64,000 nt of DNA from UBA3478 sp965662045. GTDB lineage: Bacteria; Bacteroidota; Bacteroidia; Flavobacteriales; Flavobacteriaceae. Location of the stretch: positions 1 to 64,000 of the forward strand of contig CBFIGE010000008.1 in the NCBI GenBank assembly GCA_965662045.1, in the 5' to 3' direction. The position numbers and the translations under genes are program-made. The notes beneath the pieces were generated by a model, which saw nothing but the letters and a program-made list of their open reading frames with translations, did no database searches and was not told where the DNA came from. Of the stretch, positions 51,085-59,554 are shown piece by piece. Position 1 is the first letter of the stretch, and every line of letters starts with the position of its first letter.

Positions 51085-51112
51085 ATCCCTGGCAAACGCT
51101 AGGGATTTTTTT
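51085..51112 (+). terminator. Rho-independent terminator without an obvious upstream gene
   Basis: ATCCCTGGC (51085-51093) and GCTAGGGAT (51097-51105) pair over nine positions (one G-U), with the loop in between, followed by seven T residues. No plus-strand gene precedes it for over 2 kb, so it may close an unannotated RNA, or be a leftover. Confidence 0.7.
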
Positions 51113-51287
51113 AATTATAACCGTTGTAAAACAATAGATAGCGCACTTCTTAATTTTCAAAAATTATAATTAAAGTTGGTAGAGTACTACCTCTAAACCT
51201 TGTCTCTTTTTAATTAGTCCAAATAACAATTATCACATTATCAATGATTTAGGAGAAAAAATTCTATTTTTATATAAAACGAATATT

Positions 51288-51413
51288 ATGGAAAATTTAC
51301 AATTGAGTAACAGCTGTGTGAACTGTTCTAATTTTAATGATAATGCCAAGTCTTGTTCATTTCACAAATTTGAAGTAAGTGAAAAATACACTTGCGAAGA
51401 ATTTAATCATTAG
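51288..51413 (+). CDS. 41-residue cysteine protein
   Basis: ATG 51288 opens a frame of 41 codons: MENLQLSNSCVNC, then SNFNDNAKSCSFHKFEV and SEKYTCEEFNH. Four cysteines, C10-x2-C13...C23...C36, could bind a metal. It is followed after 21 bases by a strong terminator, which supports a real transcription unit. The spacing of the cysteines and the closing YTCxxF resemble short conserved proteins I have seen in this phylum, but that is memory only. No signal peptide. Function unknown. Confidence 0.6.
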   Translation: MENLQLSNSCVNCSNFNDNAKSCSFHKFEVSEKYTCEEFNH

Positions 51414-51434
51414 ATTTTAATCAAATTCTATCAT

Positions 51435-51465
51435 AAAGAGCATACGTTTGTTATGCTCTTTTCTT
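51435..51465 (+). terminator. Terminator after the 41-residue protein gene
   Basis: AAAGAGCATA (51435-51444) and TATGCTCTTT (51452-51461) make a perfect ten-base stem with a seven-base loop, followed by CTTT. It sits 21 bases after the stop at 51413. Confidence 0.85.
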
Positions 51466-51643
51466 TCTACAACTCATTTAGATTAAATACTTGTTAGAAA
51501 AAGAACTCCCCAAAAAAATGTGTCAAAGCACTATGGGAATTATTCAAGTATTGAATCCCCTTTTTAACTCTTAACATACACAATTCGAACACAAATAGGG
51601 CTTGATATAATTCTTGAGATTGTTTATCTTGACCCTAAACTAA

Positions 51644-51913
51644 AATCAAAGGAATATTTTAATCAAAGGAAGCTTTCAAACCACTTACGAAGCAGTTCAC
51701 AAGGAATGGCTAAATGGTTCAGAAACAAGGGCTGAATGTTGCGATGAATCTCGATCAATCATTAGTAAAGTTGATGATTATAACTACGTAGCTCTTTTAT
51801 TTGAAGTAGATTTTGAAAAAATGTTGACCCTAATGGCCACTCCTGAAAGAGCAGAAATAATGCGAGAAAACGGAATGAAAAATGAAATGTACCAATTTTC
51901 AGCATTAGGATAG
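51644..51913 (+). pseudogene. Headless coding remnant
   Basis: Between TAA 51641-51643 and TAG 51911-51913 the frame is open for 89 codons and reads like protein: ILIKGSFQTTYEAVHKEWL, ETRAECCDESRSIISKVDDYNY, VALLFEVDFEKMLTLMATPE and IMRENGMKNEMYQFSALG. There is no ATG, GTG or TTG near the beginning, and the first in-frame ATG is past the middle. The pattern (beta strand, helix, VDDYNYVALLFEVD strand, helix) suits a dimeric alpha-beta barrel like ABM or DUF3764-type domains. Either the start was lost, or ATT is used. Not annotated as functional. Confidence 0.5.
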
Positions 51914-52023
51914 TACATTATCAGAATACCCTATCATTTTAGCTTTTTATCTAAAATGACTCCAGTTTTTGGGTAAACATTAGTTTGATTTATATTTTAT
52001 AGAGTCAAAGAAGTTTTTATCGC

Positions 52024-52452
52024 ATGTTGCTTTTTGATTATCTAGCCAATTTCAATTACACAGAACTTATTTCAGAGTTTATTGTGTACCTCATAATAGT
52101 TTTAGTCATAAGGCTTCTTCTTTTTGCTGCTGATCTTTACTTTTTAAAGAAAAAAAAACAGTCTCCAAATCTCTTTCTTGAAAATGACGATCTACGACTT
52201 AAACTCTATGAAAATCAAAAAATAAAAGAAAAATATCTTGATGACCCAGAACTTTTGACTCTTTTAAAGCATCTAGAAACAAATAATGCTATTGCGCTTC
52301 ATGAATATGTAAATACCTGGTCAAAAGTCAGAATTTCTTTTTTACAGTCTCTTGTAGGCGCTATTCCGGTTTACGTTATAATTCGACTGCAATGGGACCA
52401 ATTCATTATTAACTATCTCAAACAAGTCATTCAAGTATTATCCGCTGTATAA
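52024..52452 (+). CDS. Membrane protein, unknown
   Basis: A 142-residue protein. A first helix about 17-36 (FIVYLIIVLVIRLLLFAADLYF) ends in a lysine run, a charged helical middle follows (DLRLKLYENQKIKEKYLDDPELLTLL), and a second hydrophobic stretch lies about 107-121. The C-terminal helix is amphipathic. No family recognised. Convergent with the rhamnose mutarotase gene, with six bases between stops. Confidence 0.6.
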   Translation: MLLFDYLANFNYTELISEFIVYLIIVLVIRLLLFAADLYFLKKKKQSPNLFLENDDLRLKLYENQKIKEKYLDDPELLTLLKHLETNNAIALHEYVNTWSKVRISFLQSLVGAIPVYVIIRLQWDQFIINYLKQVIQVLSAV

Positions 52453-52458
52453 AACGAT

Positions 52459-52779
52459 TTATTCTGGCTGATCTAAATCAAAAACAGAGATTAAATTCAA
52501 TTGTTTAGGAGAAAAATCTGAATTAGTTTCCATGATGTCGCTCATAAATTCCCACCATTTTTGCACGATAACATTATCTCTCAAAGTCTGAGAGTCTAAT
52601 TTTTTACATGTTTGAAAAGCATATAAACAGTTTGTTTCTTCATCATAGTAAATGCTATATTTTTCAACACCTGAAGACTTTAAAAGCGTTTTTAATTCTG
52701 GCCAAATTTCTTGATGTCTTTTTTTATAGGTTTCTAAAGTTCCTTCTTTCAAATACATCTTAAAAGCTAGTTTTTTCAT
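52459..52779 (-). CDS. rhaM: L-rhamnose mutarotase
   Basis: A 106-residue dimeric alpha-beta barrel enzyme that interconverts alpha and beta anomers of L-rhamnose. The catalytic histidine is H22 in YKKRHQEIWPEL, and YSIYYDEETNCLYAFQ plus a C-terminal WWEFMSDIMETN segment (WW motif) are characteristic. Other L-rhamnose genes are not adjacent, so its physiological partner (rhamnose or fucose use) is not visible. Single gene. Confidence 0.9.
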   Translation of the reverse strand: MKKLAFKMYLKEGTLETYKKRHQEIWPELKTLLKSSGVEKYSIYYDEETNCLYAFQTCKKLDSQTLRDNVIVQKWWEFMSDIMETNSDFSPKQLNLISVFDLDQPE

Positions 52780-52865
52780 AATTACCGCGTTTTGATATTC
52801 TTAGATTTACAACAAGATGAAAGTTCTTTTATAGAAATAAAAATATTTTTCTTGTAGTAATCATT

Positions 52866-52873
52866 TAATTTTG
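52866..52873 (+). promoter_or_regulatory. TAnnTTTG box before the arylsulfotransferase gene
   Basis: TAATTTTG matches the -7 element but ends only seven bases before ATG 52881, or sixteen before ATG 52890. No well-spaced TTG was found upstream. Confidence 0.3.
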
Positions 52874-52880
52874 TTTTTAA

Positions 52881-54425
52881 ATGTTAAGAATGAAAAATAG
52901 AGTTTATAGTTTAATAATTATTGTTTTGTTCATATTAGTTGAATCCTGTGCCACTAAAGATGATGGTCCTGATTTAGACGTATCACCCCCTTCAATACCA
53001 TCAAATCTTACTGTTAATGAGGTGACTACAAATACAATTGAACTTAGTTGGAGTGCTTCCTCTGACGATATTGCTGTAACGGGATATTCCATTTATATCA
53101 ACGATCAAATTATAAATAACACAGATCAAACCAATTTCATTCTTACTGATTTAACGCCTCAAACCTCTTACAATATTGGTGTAAGCGCATTTGATGCAGC
53201 GGAAAACAGCAGTGAAATCAATTACATTCAAACCTTAACAGAGGCGCCAAAGGAGTTAGCAGGTACCGCAGAATTTTTTAGATCTGACACTGGATTAGAA
53301 GGCTATATATTGGTTGATGATGCGGGAAATGACCGTGTATTCCTCATGAACAGCTCTGCAGAAATTGTCTACGAATGGGATATTCCTTCAGGTATAGGAA
53401 ATGATGTTGAACTTTTAGAGGATGGAAGGCTCTTGGGCATCATGAAAGATGAAAATGCCAATCAAGACATCAGTTTTGGAGGGTATGGTGGAAAGTTACA
53501 GCTTGTTCGACCTGATAGCTCCGTGGAGTGGAATTTTGATATCTCAACTAATGATCTAATCTGTCATCACGACGTAGAATTACTACCCAATGGTAATATA
53601 ATAACCCTTGTTTGGGAGCAAATGTCTATCGAGGAGGCTACGGAGGCTGGATCTAATTTAAACTTAGCCATCGTTCCAGAAGCAGTGGTTGAGATTAATC
53701 CATCAACCAATGAAATCGTATGGGAATGGCATGCTAAGGATCATTTAATACAAGACTTTGACCAGACAAAAAGCAATTATGGAGTAATCGCTGATCATCC
53801 ACGTAAAATCAATGTGAATTATGTCGGAGATAAAATGGAAGACATTATGCATGCCAATGGCCTTGAATACGACGCTGAAAAAGACCTCATCTACATCAGT
53901 GTTAATTTTTACAGCGAGGTATGGGTTATCGATCACAGCACTACAACTGAAGAAGCTGCAACAGAAAGCGGAGGAAATAAAGGCTTTGGAGGAGATTTAG
54001 TATATCGATTTGGAAACCCAGAAGCCTACGGCAACATCGGAACTAGACTTTTTTACAACAACCATCACCCCCTATTATTCAATAGTTCAGAAGGAAAGAC
54101 CCTTAGTCTTTTCATGAACGGTAATAATATTGATCAGTCAACTGCCTATGAATTTGACTTTGATCAATCTTATTCTCTTGAAGCCAACACCGATAACGAA
54201 CCTGCTGTCAGATGGAGTTTTACACATCCAGATTTGTATGCAGCCAAAGTATCCGGAATGGTCCGTTTGCCAAATAACAACAGACTTATTACCGAGGGAG
54301 ACTATGGGATTTGGGAAGTGTCACCTGATGGAAACATTATCTGGAAATTTTCAGGAGATGGTTTTTATTGGAGATCCTACTACTACGATAAAAATCATCC
54401 AGGAATAATTGCCTTAGGCCTTTAG
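52881..54425 (+). CDS. Arylsulfotransferase-family lipoprotein with FN3 domain
   Basis: A 514-residue lipoprotein, with lipobox VESC (Cys23). A fibronectin type III domain follows (about 35-118, PSIPSNLTVNEVTTNTIELSWSAS). The remainder is an ASST-type six-bladed propeller: CHHDVELLPNGNIITL, DIMHANGLEYDAEKDLIYIS, EVWVIDHS, NNHHPLLF. ASST enzymes move sulfate groups between phenols; the acceptor here is unknown. Histidine-rich blades agree with catalysis, but the exact active-site His cannot be verified. Start at 52881 or ATG 52890. Its 3' end overlaps coaE by 12 bases. Confidence 0.85.
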   Translation: MLRMKNRVYSLIIIVLFILVESCATKDDGPDLDVSPPSIPSNLTVNEVTTNTIELSWSASSDDIAVTGYSIYINDQIINNTDQTNFILTDLTPQTSYNIGVSAFDAAENSSEINYIQTLTEAPKELAGTAEFFRSDTGLEGYILVDDAGNDRVFLMNSSAEIVYEWDIPSGIGNDVELLEDGRLLGIMKDENANQDISFGGYGGKLQLVRPDSSVEWNFDISTNDLICHHDVELLPNGNIITLVWEQMSIEEATEAGSNLNLAIVPEAVVEINPSTNEIVWEWHAKDHLIQDFDQTKSNYGVIADHPRKINVNYVGDKMEDIMHANGLEYDAEKDLIYISVNFYSEVWVIDHSTTTEEAATESGGNKGFGGDLVYRFGNPEAYGNIGTRLFYNNHHPLLFNSSEGKTLSLFMNGNNIDQSTAYEFDFDQSYSLEANTDNEPAVRWSFTHPDLYAAKVSGMVRLPNNNRLITEGDYGIWEVSPDGNIIWKFSGDGFYWRSYYYDKNHPGIIALGL

Positions 54426-55016
54426 TAGATTGAGTTCCTTTAGCATTAGATTAAAATTCGATTCTAGTGTATTTAAATCTTTATCGTTTTCAAGCACATA
54501 ATCAGATTTGATTCTAGCTATCTCGGGGTCAATCTGAGTCTCAATTCTTTCTAAAATTTTCTGACGATCAAGTCCGTTTCTTTTCTGCACTCTTGAAATA
54601 CGCGTTTGTTCTTGAGCTGTAACCAGAATGATATAATCAAATTCATCTAAAGCCTCATTCTCGAAAATTAATGCAGATTCTTTGATTACAATTTCTGACG
54701 ACTGCTGTAGACACCAAGATTGAAAATCTCCATAAATAAAAGGATGTACAAAGGAATTTAACCGCGATAAATAAAAAGAATCCTTAAAAACGATTGAAGA
54801 GAGGAACGGTCGATTTAACTCATACTTTTCGGCTGTTTCAGTGAAGATTTTCTCTCCAAAGTAAAATTTCAATTTTTGGATTATAGTTTCATTTGTCTCC
54901 ATAAGAATTGATGCGCGCTGATCAGAGTAATAAACCGGAAAGCCATGCTTTTCAAATAAGGCTGCAACGGTTGATTTTCCGCTGCCAATACCTCCTGTTA
55001 GACCTATTTTCATCAT
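54414..55016 (-). CDS. coaE: Dephospho-CoA kinase
   Basis: A 200-residue P-loop kinase for the last step of CoA synthesis. The P-loop is GLTGGIGSGKST at the N-terminus. YYSDQRASILME is the substrate-side segment, and the C-terminal DEFDYIILVTAQEQTRISRVQKRNGLDRQ is the lid region. It overlaps ybbR by ATGA-type coupling and closes the minus-strand operon. Confidence 0.96.
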   Translation of the reverse strand: MMKIGLTGGIGSGKSTVAALFEKHGFPVYYSDQRASILMETNETIIQKLKFYFGEKIFTETAEKYELNRPFLSSIVFKDSFYLSRLNSFVHPFIYGDFQSWCLQQSSEIVIKESALIFENEALDEFDYIILVTAQEQTRISRVQKRNGLDRQKILERIETQIDPEIARIKSDYVLENDKDLNTLESNFNLMLKELNLLKA

Positions 55017-55978
55017 CTTATACGTTCAAAAATTCTCAACGAATCTGGTTCAAATTGAACATCCAAAATTTCCGCCTTTAAATTATCGGCAGAAATTGTA
55101 TAATAACTCTTCTCATTTTTTAAACTCAATCGAGGAAGTATCCACTTTGTCAATTCTTTACTGCTCAAATCTTGAAGTACCTTTTTATATCCTTTAACCT
55201 TGACTCTTACCATCTCTGGTAAAAATAATTGATTTCTCAAGGAGTCATTATTTTCAAACAATTTCTTTAAACCTACTTCAAAAGCTTTTTCCGTGAACTC
55301 TTCAACAGTCACAGAAACACTTACCTCTTGAGGAGAAAATGAAACGAGTTCATTCTCTGGAAAATTACTGAAAGAAAGAGTGTGTTGTGATTTTGTGGAA
55401 ATTTCACCCAAGTTCAACTCTTCTGTATATATTCGATCAACATTTTTAATTACTTGAGATTCTCCAAAAAGTTCAACTGTTTCTGGCTGGACATCAATTT
55501 TTTCAAGCACAAAATTTCTCTTTAATTTGAAATTGATATTTGGTAGGATCTTAACCCGTTTAGACACTGAACGAATTACATTTAAAAAGATAGAATCTTG
55601 ATTTGACCAGTTTAGAAATTTAACGTTTGAAGGCAGTTTGTCAATTTGGATTTGATCGAAATGATTTGGACTTAAGTAAAGTAATCCAGCTTCTGTAATC
55701 GTATATTGCGATACAGATTCTATGCTGTATGTCCCTAAATTATTAGCTACAAATCCAAAACCTGAAGATTTTAACTCTGCATTCAAAAAGTAAACTGAGT
55801 CCTGAAGAAGAAAACCAGCAGGCATTTTTTCAATTCTTATCGGGACTTTAACAAAGGTAGAATAAGTGGCATTCAACTCATTTACAATCCAAATAGAAAC
55901 AGAAATGAAAAGAAAAATTCCTAATCTGGAGAATTTACCAGAAACAAAAAACCTTTTTAACCAATTAAGTTTTTGCAT
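55013..55978 (-). CDS. YbbR-like domain protein
   Basis: A 321-residue protein with one N-terminal membrane segment (GIFLFISVSIWIVNELN, about 19-35) and two or three YbbR-type beta domains, seen as V-P-[IV]-x3-N-P-x-G or V-L-P-x-I-x-F-K segments (IRIEKMPAGFLLQDS, VKILPNINFKLKRNFVLEKIDVQPETVELFG). YbbR/CdaR proteins in Firmicutes regulate the c-di-AMP cyclase; in Bacteroidota the partner is not established. Overlaps the glycosyltransferase gene by 14 bases and coaE by four. Confidence 0.82.
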   Translation of the reverse strand: MQKLNWLKRFFVSGKFSRLGIFLFISVSIWIVNELNATYSTFVKVPIRIEKMPAGFLLQDSVYFLNAELKSSGFGFVANNLGTYSIESVSQYTITEAGLLYLSPNHFDQIQIDKLPSNVKFLNWSNQDSIFLNVIRSVSKRVKILPNINFKLKRNFVLEKIDVQPETVELFGESQVIKNVDRIYTEELNLGEISTKSQHTLSFSNFPENELVSFSPQEVSVSVTVEEFTEKAFEVGLKKLFENNDSLRNQLFLPEMVRVKVKGYKKVLQDLSSKELTKWILPRLSLKNEKSYYTISADNLKAEILDVQFEPDSLRIFERIR

Positions 55979-57029
55979 ATTCGCCGAAAAAAAATTCCGG
56001 AAGAATCTCTTCAGGACTCTTCCGTGAGAGTTTTAAATAAATACTAGATCTTGTATAGCCATATCCATAGCCGTAAAATTGAATCCACATAGCCAAAATA
56101 GACATAAACGTTAATTTAAGACTTTTTAGTTCAACAAATGCCTTTATGAAAACAGTAAGATGATATAAACCCATTATGCCCAATAAAAAAACATAAAACG
56201 TGTTGATTTCAGCAATTACTAATCCCTCATTAAGGTTTAAAATTGTCATTCCTAGGCACCCTAAAACGACAAGAATAAAAAGAGAGGGAAAAAGGTGTGT
56301 AATCCTAAAGGATTTTTTATGCCAATGAGACAAAATAGGTCGCACACTTCCAAACTTATAAACTTGAGTGTAGAAAGATTTAAGGTTTATTCTTCTTTTG
56401 TGAAAGACCAAAGCCTTTGGAAAATATCGCGATTGAAATCCCATTTTGTGCAAACGAATACTCAAATCAGGGTCCTCACCAGGGTGGATGTTTGAAAAAC
56501 CCTTTGAAGCTTCGAAAGCCTTTTTTGAAAGCCCCATATTAAAACTTCTTGGTTCGAACTTGGTAAGAGCTCTTTGGCTGCCTCTAATCCCACCTGTTGT
56601 AACCCATGAAGTCATGGAAAAACTAATAGCCTTCTGCAAATCTGAAAAATTGGAATCTGCACCATCGGGACCTCCAAAAAAATCTACGGGCTTATGTTTT
56701 AACTCATTAAAAACCTCAGTTAAATAAGAAGATGGTAATACACAATCAGAATCAACTAAAAGAAAATAATTTCCAGTAGCCCTTCTCATTCCATAATTTC
56801 TAGAATCTCCAGGACCTGAATTTGATTTGAAGAAATACACAATATTCAAACTGTCTTTGAACTGCTCACAAACATGCTCGCAATTATTCAAAGAACCATC
56901 CTCAACAATAACAACTTCAAAGTCATTATTGTAATCTTGATTTTTTAAAGAACTTAAAAGTTCCTCAACCTCATGAGGCCTATTATATACAGGAACTACA
57001 AGGGATAATTTAATTTCTTCAGGTATCAA
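55965..57029 (-). CDS. Glycosyltransferase family 2
   Basis: A 354-residue GT-A fold transferase with C-terminal membrane helices. LSLVVPVYNRPHEVEELLSSL opens the fold, GPGDSRNYG and FLLVDSDCVLP (D-S-D divalent-metal site) follow, and GEDPDLSIRLHKMGFQ carries the ED catalytic base. Two to three hydrophobic helices lie near 243-320. Start is TTG 57029; no ATG is close enough. It would transfer sugars onto lipid or envelope acceptors in the inner membrane. Substrate unknown. Confidence 0.88.
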   Translation of the reverse strand: MIPEEIKLSLVVPVYNRPHEVEELLSSLKNQDYNNDFEVVIVEDGSLNNCEHVCEQFKDSLNIVYFFKSNSGPGDSRNYGMRRATGNYFLLVDSDCVLPSSYLTEVFNELKHKPVDFFGGPDGADSNFSDLQKAISFSMTSWVTTGGIRGSQRALTKFEPRSFNMGLSKKAFEASKGFSNIHPGEDPDLSIRLHKMGFQSRYFPKALVFHKRRINLKSFYTQVYKFGSVRPILSHWHKKSFRITHLFPSLFILVVLGCLGMTILNLNEGLVIAEINTFYVFLLGIMGLYHLTVFIKAFVELKSLKLTFMSILAMWIQFYGYGYGYTRSSIYLKLSRKSPEEILPEFFFGEYAKT

Positions 57030-57038
57030 AGGTTTTTC

Positions 57039-57848
57039 CTATTCTTGAAAAACATCTACTATTTCTTGGCTAACACCAGTATTTGAAAACCCTCCATCAT
57101 GGAAAAGATTTTGCATTGTCACTTTACGCGTCAAATCAGAAAAAAGTGTAAGGGTATAGTTCGCACAATCTAATGCTGATGCGTTACCTAAAGGCGACAT
57201 TTTTTCAGCGAATGAAATAAACCCATCAAATCCTTTAACTCCCTTTCCTGCAGTTGTTGGCGTTGGTGATTGTGATATAGTATTTACGCGAACATTTTTT
57301 TCCTTACCAAAGAAATATCCAAAACTCCTCGCTATTGATTCAAGGTAGGCTTTGTTGTCCGCCATATCATTATAATCTGGAAAGGTACGTTGAGCCGCCA
57401 TATAAGTTAATGCCACAATACTACCCCATTCATTCATTGCATCTTTTTTGAAGAGTGTTTGCATTACCTTGTGAAATGATAAGGCCGAAACGTCCCAACC
57501 TTTTGCTGTAAAGTCATAATTCTCATCCGTATAAGCTCTTCCTTTACGCACATTAACTGACATTCCTATTGAGTGTAATACGAAGTCAAGTTTTCCTCCA
57601 AGAATTTCCATCGATTGATCAACCAAGTTGGTAAGATCTTCAATAGATGTAGCATCCGCTGGAATAATTTCAGAATTCGTTTTTTCTGCCAATTCTTTAA
57701 TTTGTCCCATTCTCATTGCTATTGGAGCATTGGTTAAAACAAATTGTGCACCCTCTTCATGCGCTCTTTCAGCAGTTTTCCAAGCAATCGAATTTTCATC
57801 TAGAGCTCCAAAAATAATTCCCTTTTTTCCTTTAAGTAAATTAGTCAT
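57039..57848 (-). CDS. fabI: Enoyl-[acyl-carrier-protein] reductase [NADH]
   Basis: A 269-residue FabI-type SDR that reduces enoyl-ACP in the last step of fatty-acid elongation. The N-terminal GIIFGALDENSIAWKTAERA is the FabI NAD motif. The catalytic Y-x6-K is in PDYNDMADNKAYLES, preceded by LTYMAAQRT. Triclosan-type FabI inhibitors act on this class. The operon link with recN and coaBC is conserved. Confidence 0.96.
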   Translation of the reverse strand: MTNLLKGKKGIIFGALDENSIAWKTAERAHEEGAQFVLTNAPIAMRMGQIKELAEKTNSEIIPADATSIEDLTNLVDQSMEILGGKLDFVLHSIGMSVNVRKGRAYTDENYDFTAKGWDVSALSFHKVMQTLFKKDAMNEWGSIVALTYMAAQRTFPDYNDMADNKAYLESIARSFGYFFGKEKNVRVNTISQSPTPTTAGKGVKGFDGFISFAEKMSPLGNASALDCANYTLTLFSDLTRKVTMQNLFHDGGFSNTGVSQEIVDVFQE

Positions 57849-57895
57849 GTTTATATTGTTTTAAGGCGTTCAAAGATAAGCAGAAAATAAGCTTC

Positions 57896-59548
57896 TCAAT
57901 AACCTAATAATGTTTTGGCGTGGTCAATGGCAGTGCTATTTGGCTTTTCTCCAGCAATCATATTAGCTACTTCTTCTACGCGTTCCTCGTTACTCAAATA
58001 AAAGACTTTTGTCAAAGTTTTATCAGTAGAGGTTTGTTTATCGATTTTGATGTGATAATCTCCTTTTGAAGCTAATTGAGGCAAATGCGTAACCGCCAAT
58101 ACTTGAGTGCGTTCTGCCATCATTGACATCATGTTAGCCATTTTATCAGCAATATTTCCTGAAACTCCGGTATCAATTTCATCAAAAATTACTGTAGGCA
58201 GAGCAAGATATTGACTAGACTCAAACTTTACAGCTAACATTATTCTAGATAATTCACCTCCTGAAGCAACCTTTTTTAATGTGGTTACAGGCATTCCCTT
58301 ATTTGCCGTAAACTTAAAATCAATAGAACTTAACCCATTAAACTGAAAATGTTCAAGGAGCCTTAGTTCAATTACAAAATCCGAATGCGGCATTCCTAAA
58401 GCACTCAAATGTGTTGTAATTGCATTTTGCAAAGAAGTTGAAGCTTTTAACCTGTTTTCATGAATCTCTTTTCCTTGGTTTTGAATCACAGTTCTCAATT
58501 TCTCTAAACGCTCATTCAATTTTACTATATTTTGATCATACGATTGCTGAGATGAAGAAAACGCAAGAAGCTCATCTCGTTTTTGGATGAGCTCTTCTAA
58601 GGAATTACACTGATGTTTTCTAAACAATGCTTCATAACTACCTAACAACTCATTCACAATTTGTAATCTTCTAGGGTCAGCAATGATACGGTCTGCTTCT
58701 TGATTTAATGACTCTTGAAAGTCTAATGTCTCTAGTCTTATACTGTGTAATCGCTCATATAAGTTTCCAAGTGCTGTCGATGTGCTAGACATTTTTTGCA
58801 TTGTCTTAAGAGATTCATCTAACAAAAGTTCAATACCATGACGCTCTTCTCCAAATAACTGATTGATATGCTGTATTTGTGTTAAAAGAAACTCCGCAGA
58901 GGAAAGTATTTTTTGTTCTTCTTCTATATCCTCAAGAACTATTCCATCTAACTGAACAGTTTGAAGTTCTTGAAGCAAAAAAGCGTTTAGCTCAATATTT
59001 TTTTGTGCATCTGAGTATTGATAATCGAGTTGCCTCTTTTCGTTTTCACACTGCTTGTAGGTATTATAATTTGATTGATAACGATCTATCAATTCTCGGT
59101 GATTTGAAATAGAATCTAATAAATTCAGTTGTTCCTTTTCATGCAATAAATAAAAGGTGTCATGTTGTGCATGTATATCAATAAGCATTTTGGCAAGTTC
59201 TGAAAGCACCTCTAGGCGAACAGGACAGTCGTTTACAAATGCTCTACTTCTACCATTAGGATTCAGCTCTCTTCGAATCAGGGTATGCTCAAAATAATCG
59301 ATATCATTAGCATCAAACCAAGATTTATGAGTAGAATTAAGTTGCACATTAATTTCAATGACACATTTTTTGGATTCATCAGTTAAAACAGATAAATCGG
59401 CACGTTTTCCAAATCCAAGGGCAATTGCTTCTAGCACAATGGACTTCCCTGCTCCTGTTTCACCAGTGATTACAGACAAACCACCTTGAAAATTCAAGGA
59501 CATTTCTTCAATAAGTGCAAAATTTTGAATTTGAATAGTCGAAATCAC
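57896..59548 (-). CDS. recN: DNA repair protein RecN
   Basis: A 550-residue SMC-like protein recruited to double-strand breaks. Walker A GETGAGKS near 31-38, a long coiled coil about 150-380, then the SGGELSRIMLAVK signature and ATVIFDEIDTGVSG (printed PTVIFDEIDTG) Walker B. AVTHLPQLASKGD is the H-loop. GTG start at 59548. Five to seven bases separate it from the DUF4835 gene upstream; 47 from fabI. Confidence 0.97.
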   Translation of the reverse strand: MISTIQIQNFALIEEMSLNFQGGLSVITGETGAGKSIVLEAIALGFGKRADLSVLTDESKKCVIEINVQLNSTHKSWFDANDIDYFEHTLIRRELNPNGRSRAFVNDCPVRLEVLSELAKMLIDIHAQHDTFYLLHEKEQLNLLDSISNHRELIDRYQSNYNTYKQCENEKRQLDYQYSDAQKNIELNAFLLQELQTVQLDGIVLEDIEEEQKILSSAEFLLTQIQHINQLFGEERHGIELLLDESLKTMQKMSSTSTALGNLYERLHSIRLETLDFQESLNQEADRIIADPRRLQIVNELLGSYEALFRKHQCNSLEELIQKRDELLAFSSSQQSYDQNIVKLNERLEKLRTVIQNQGKEIHENRLKASTSLQNAITTHLSALGMPHSDFVIELRLLEHFQFNGLSSIDFKFTANKGMPVTTLKKVASGGELSRIMLAVKFESSQYLALPTVIFDEIDTGVSGNIADKMANMMSMMAERTQVLAVTHLPQLASKGDYHIKIDKQTSTDKTLTKVFYLSNEERVEEVANMIAGEKPNSTAIDHAKTLLGY

Positions 59549-59554
59549 GATAGA

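Noticed and set aside
47646..52023. CRISPR array, insertion sequence or prophage in the accessory stretch
   Set aside because: No regularly spaced repeats, transposase or integrase motifs or terminal inverted repeats were found on either strand.
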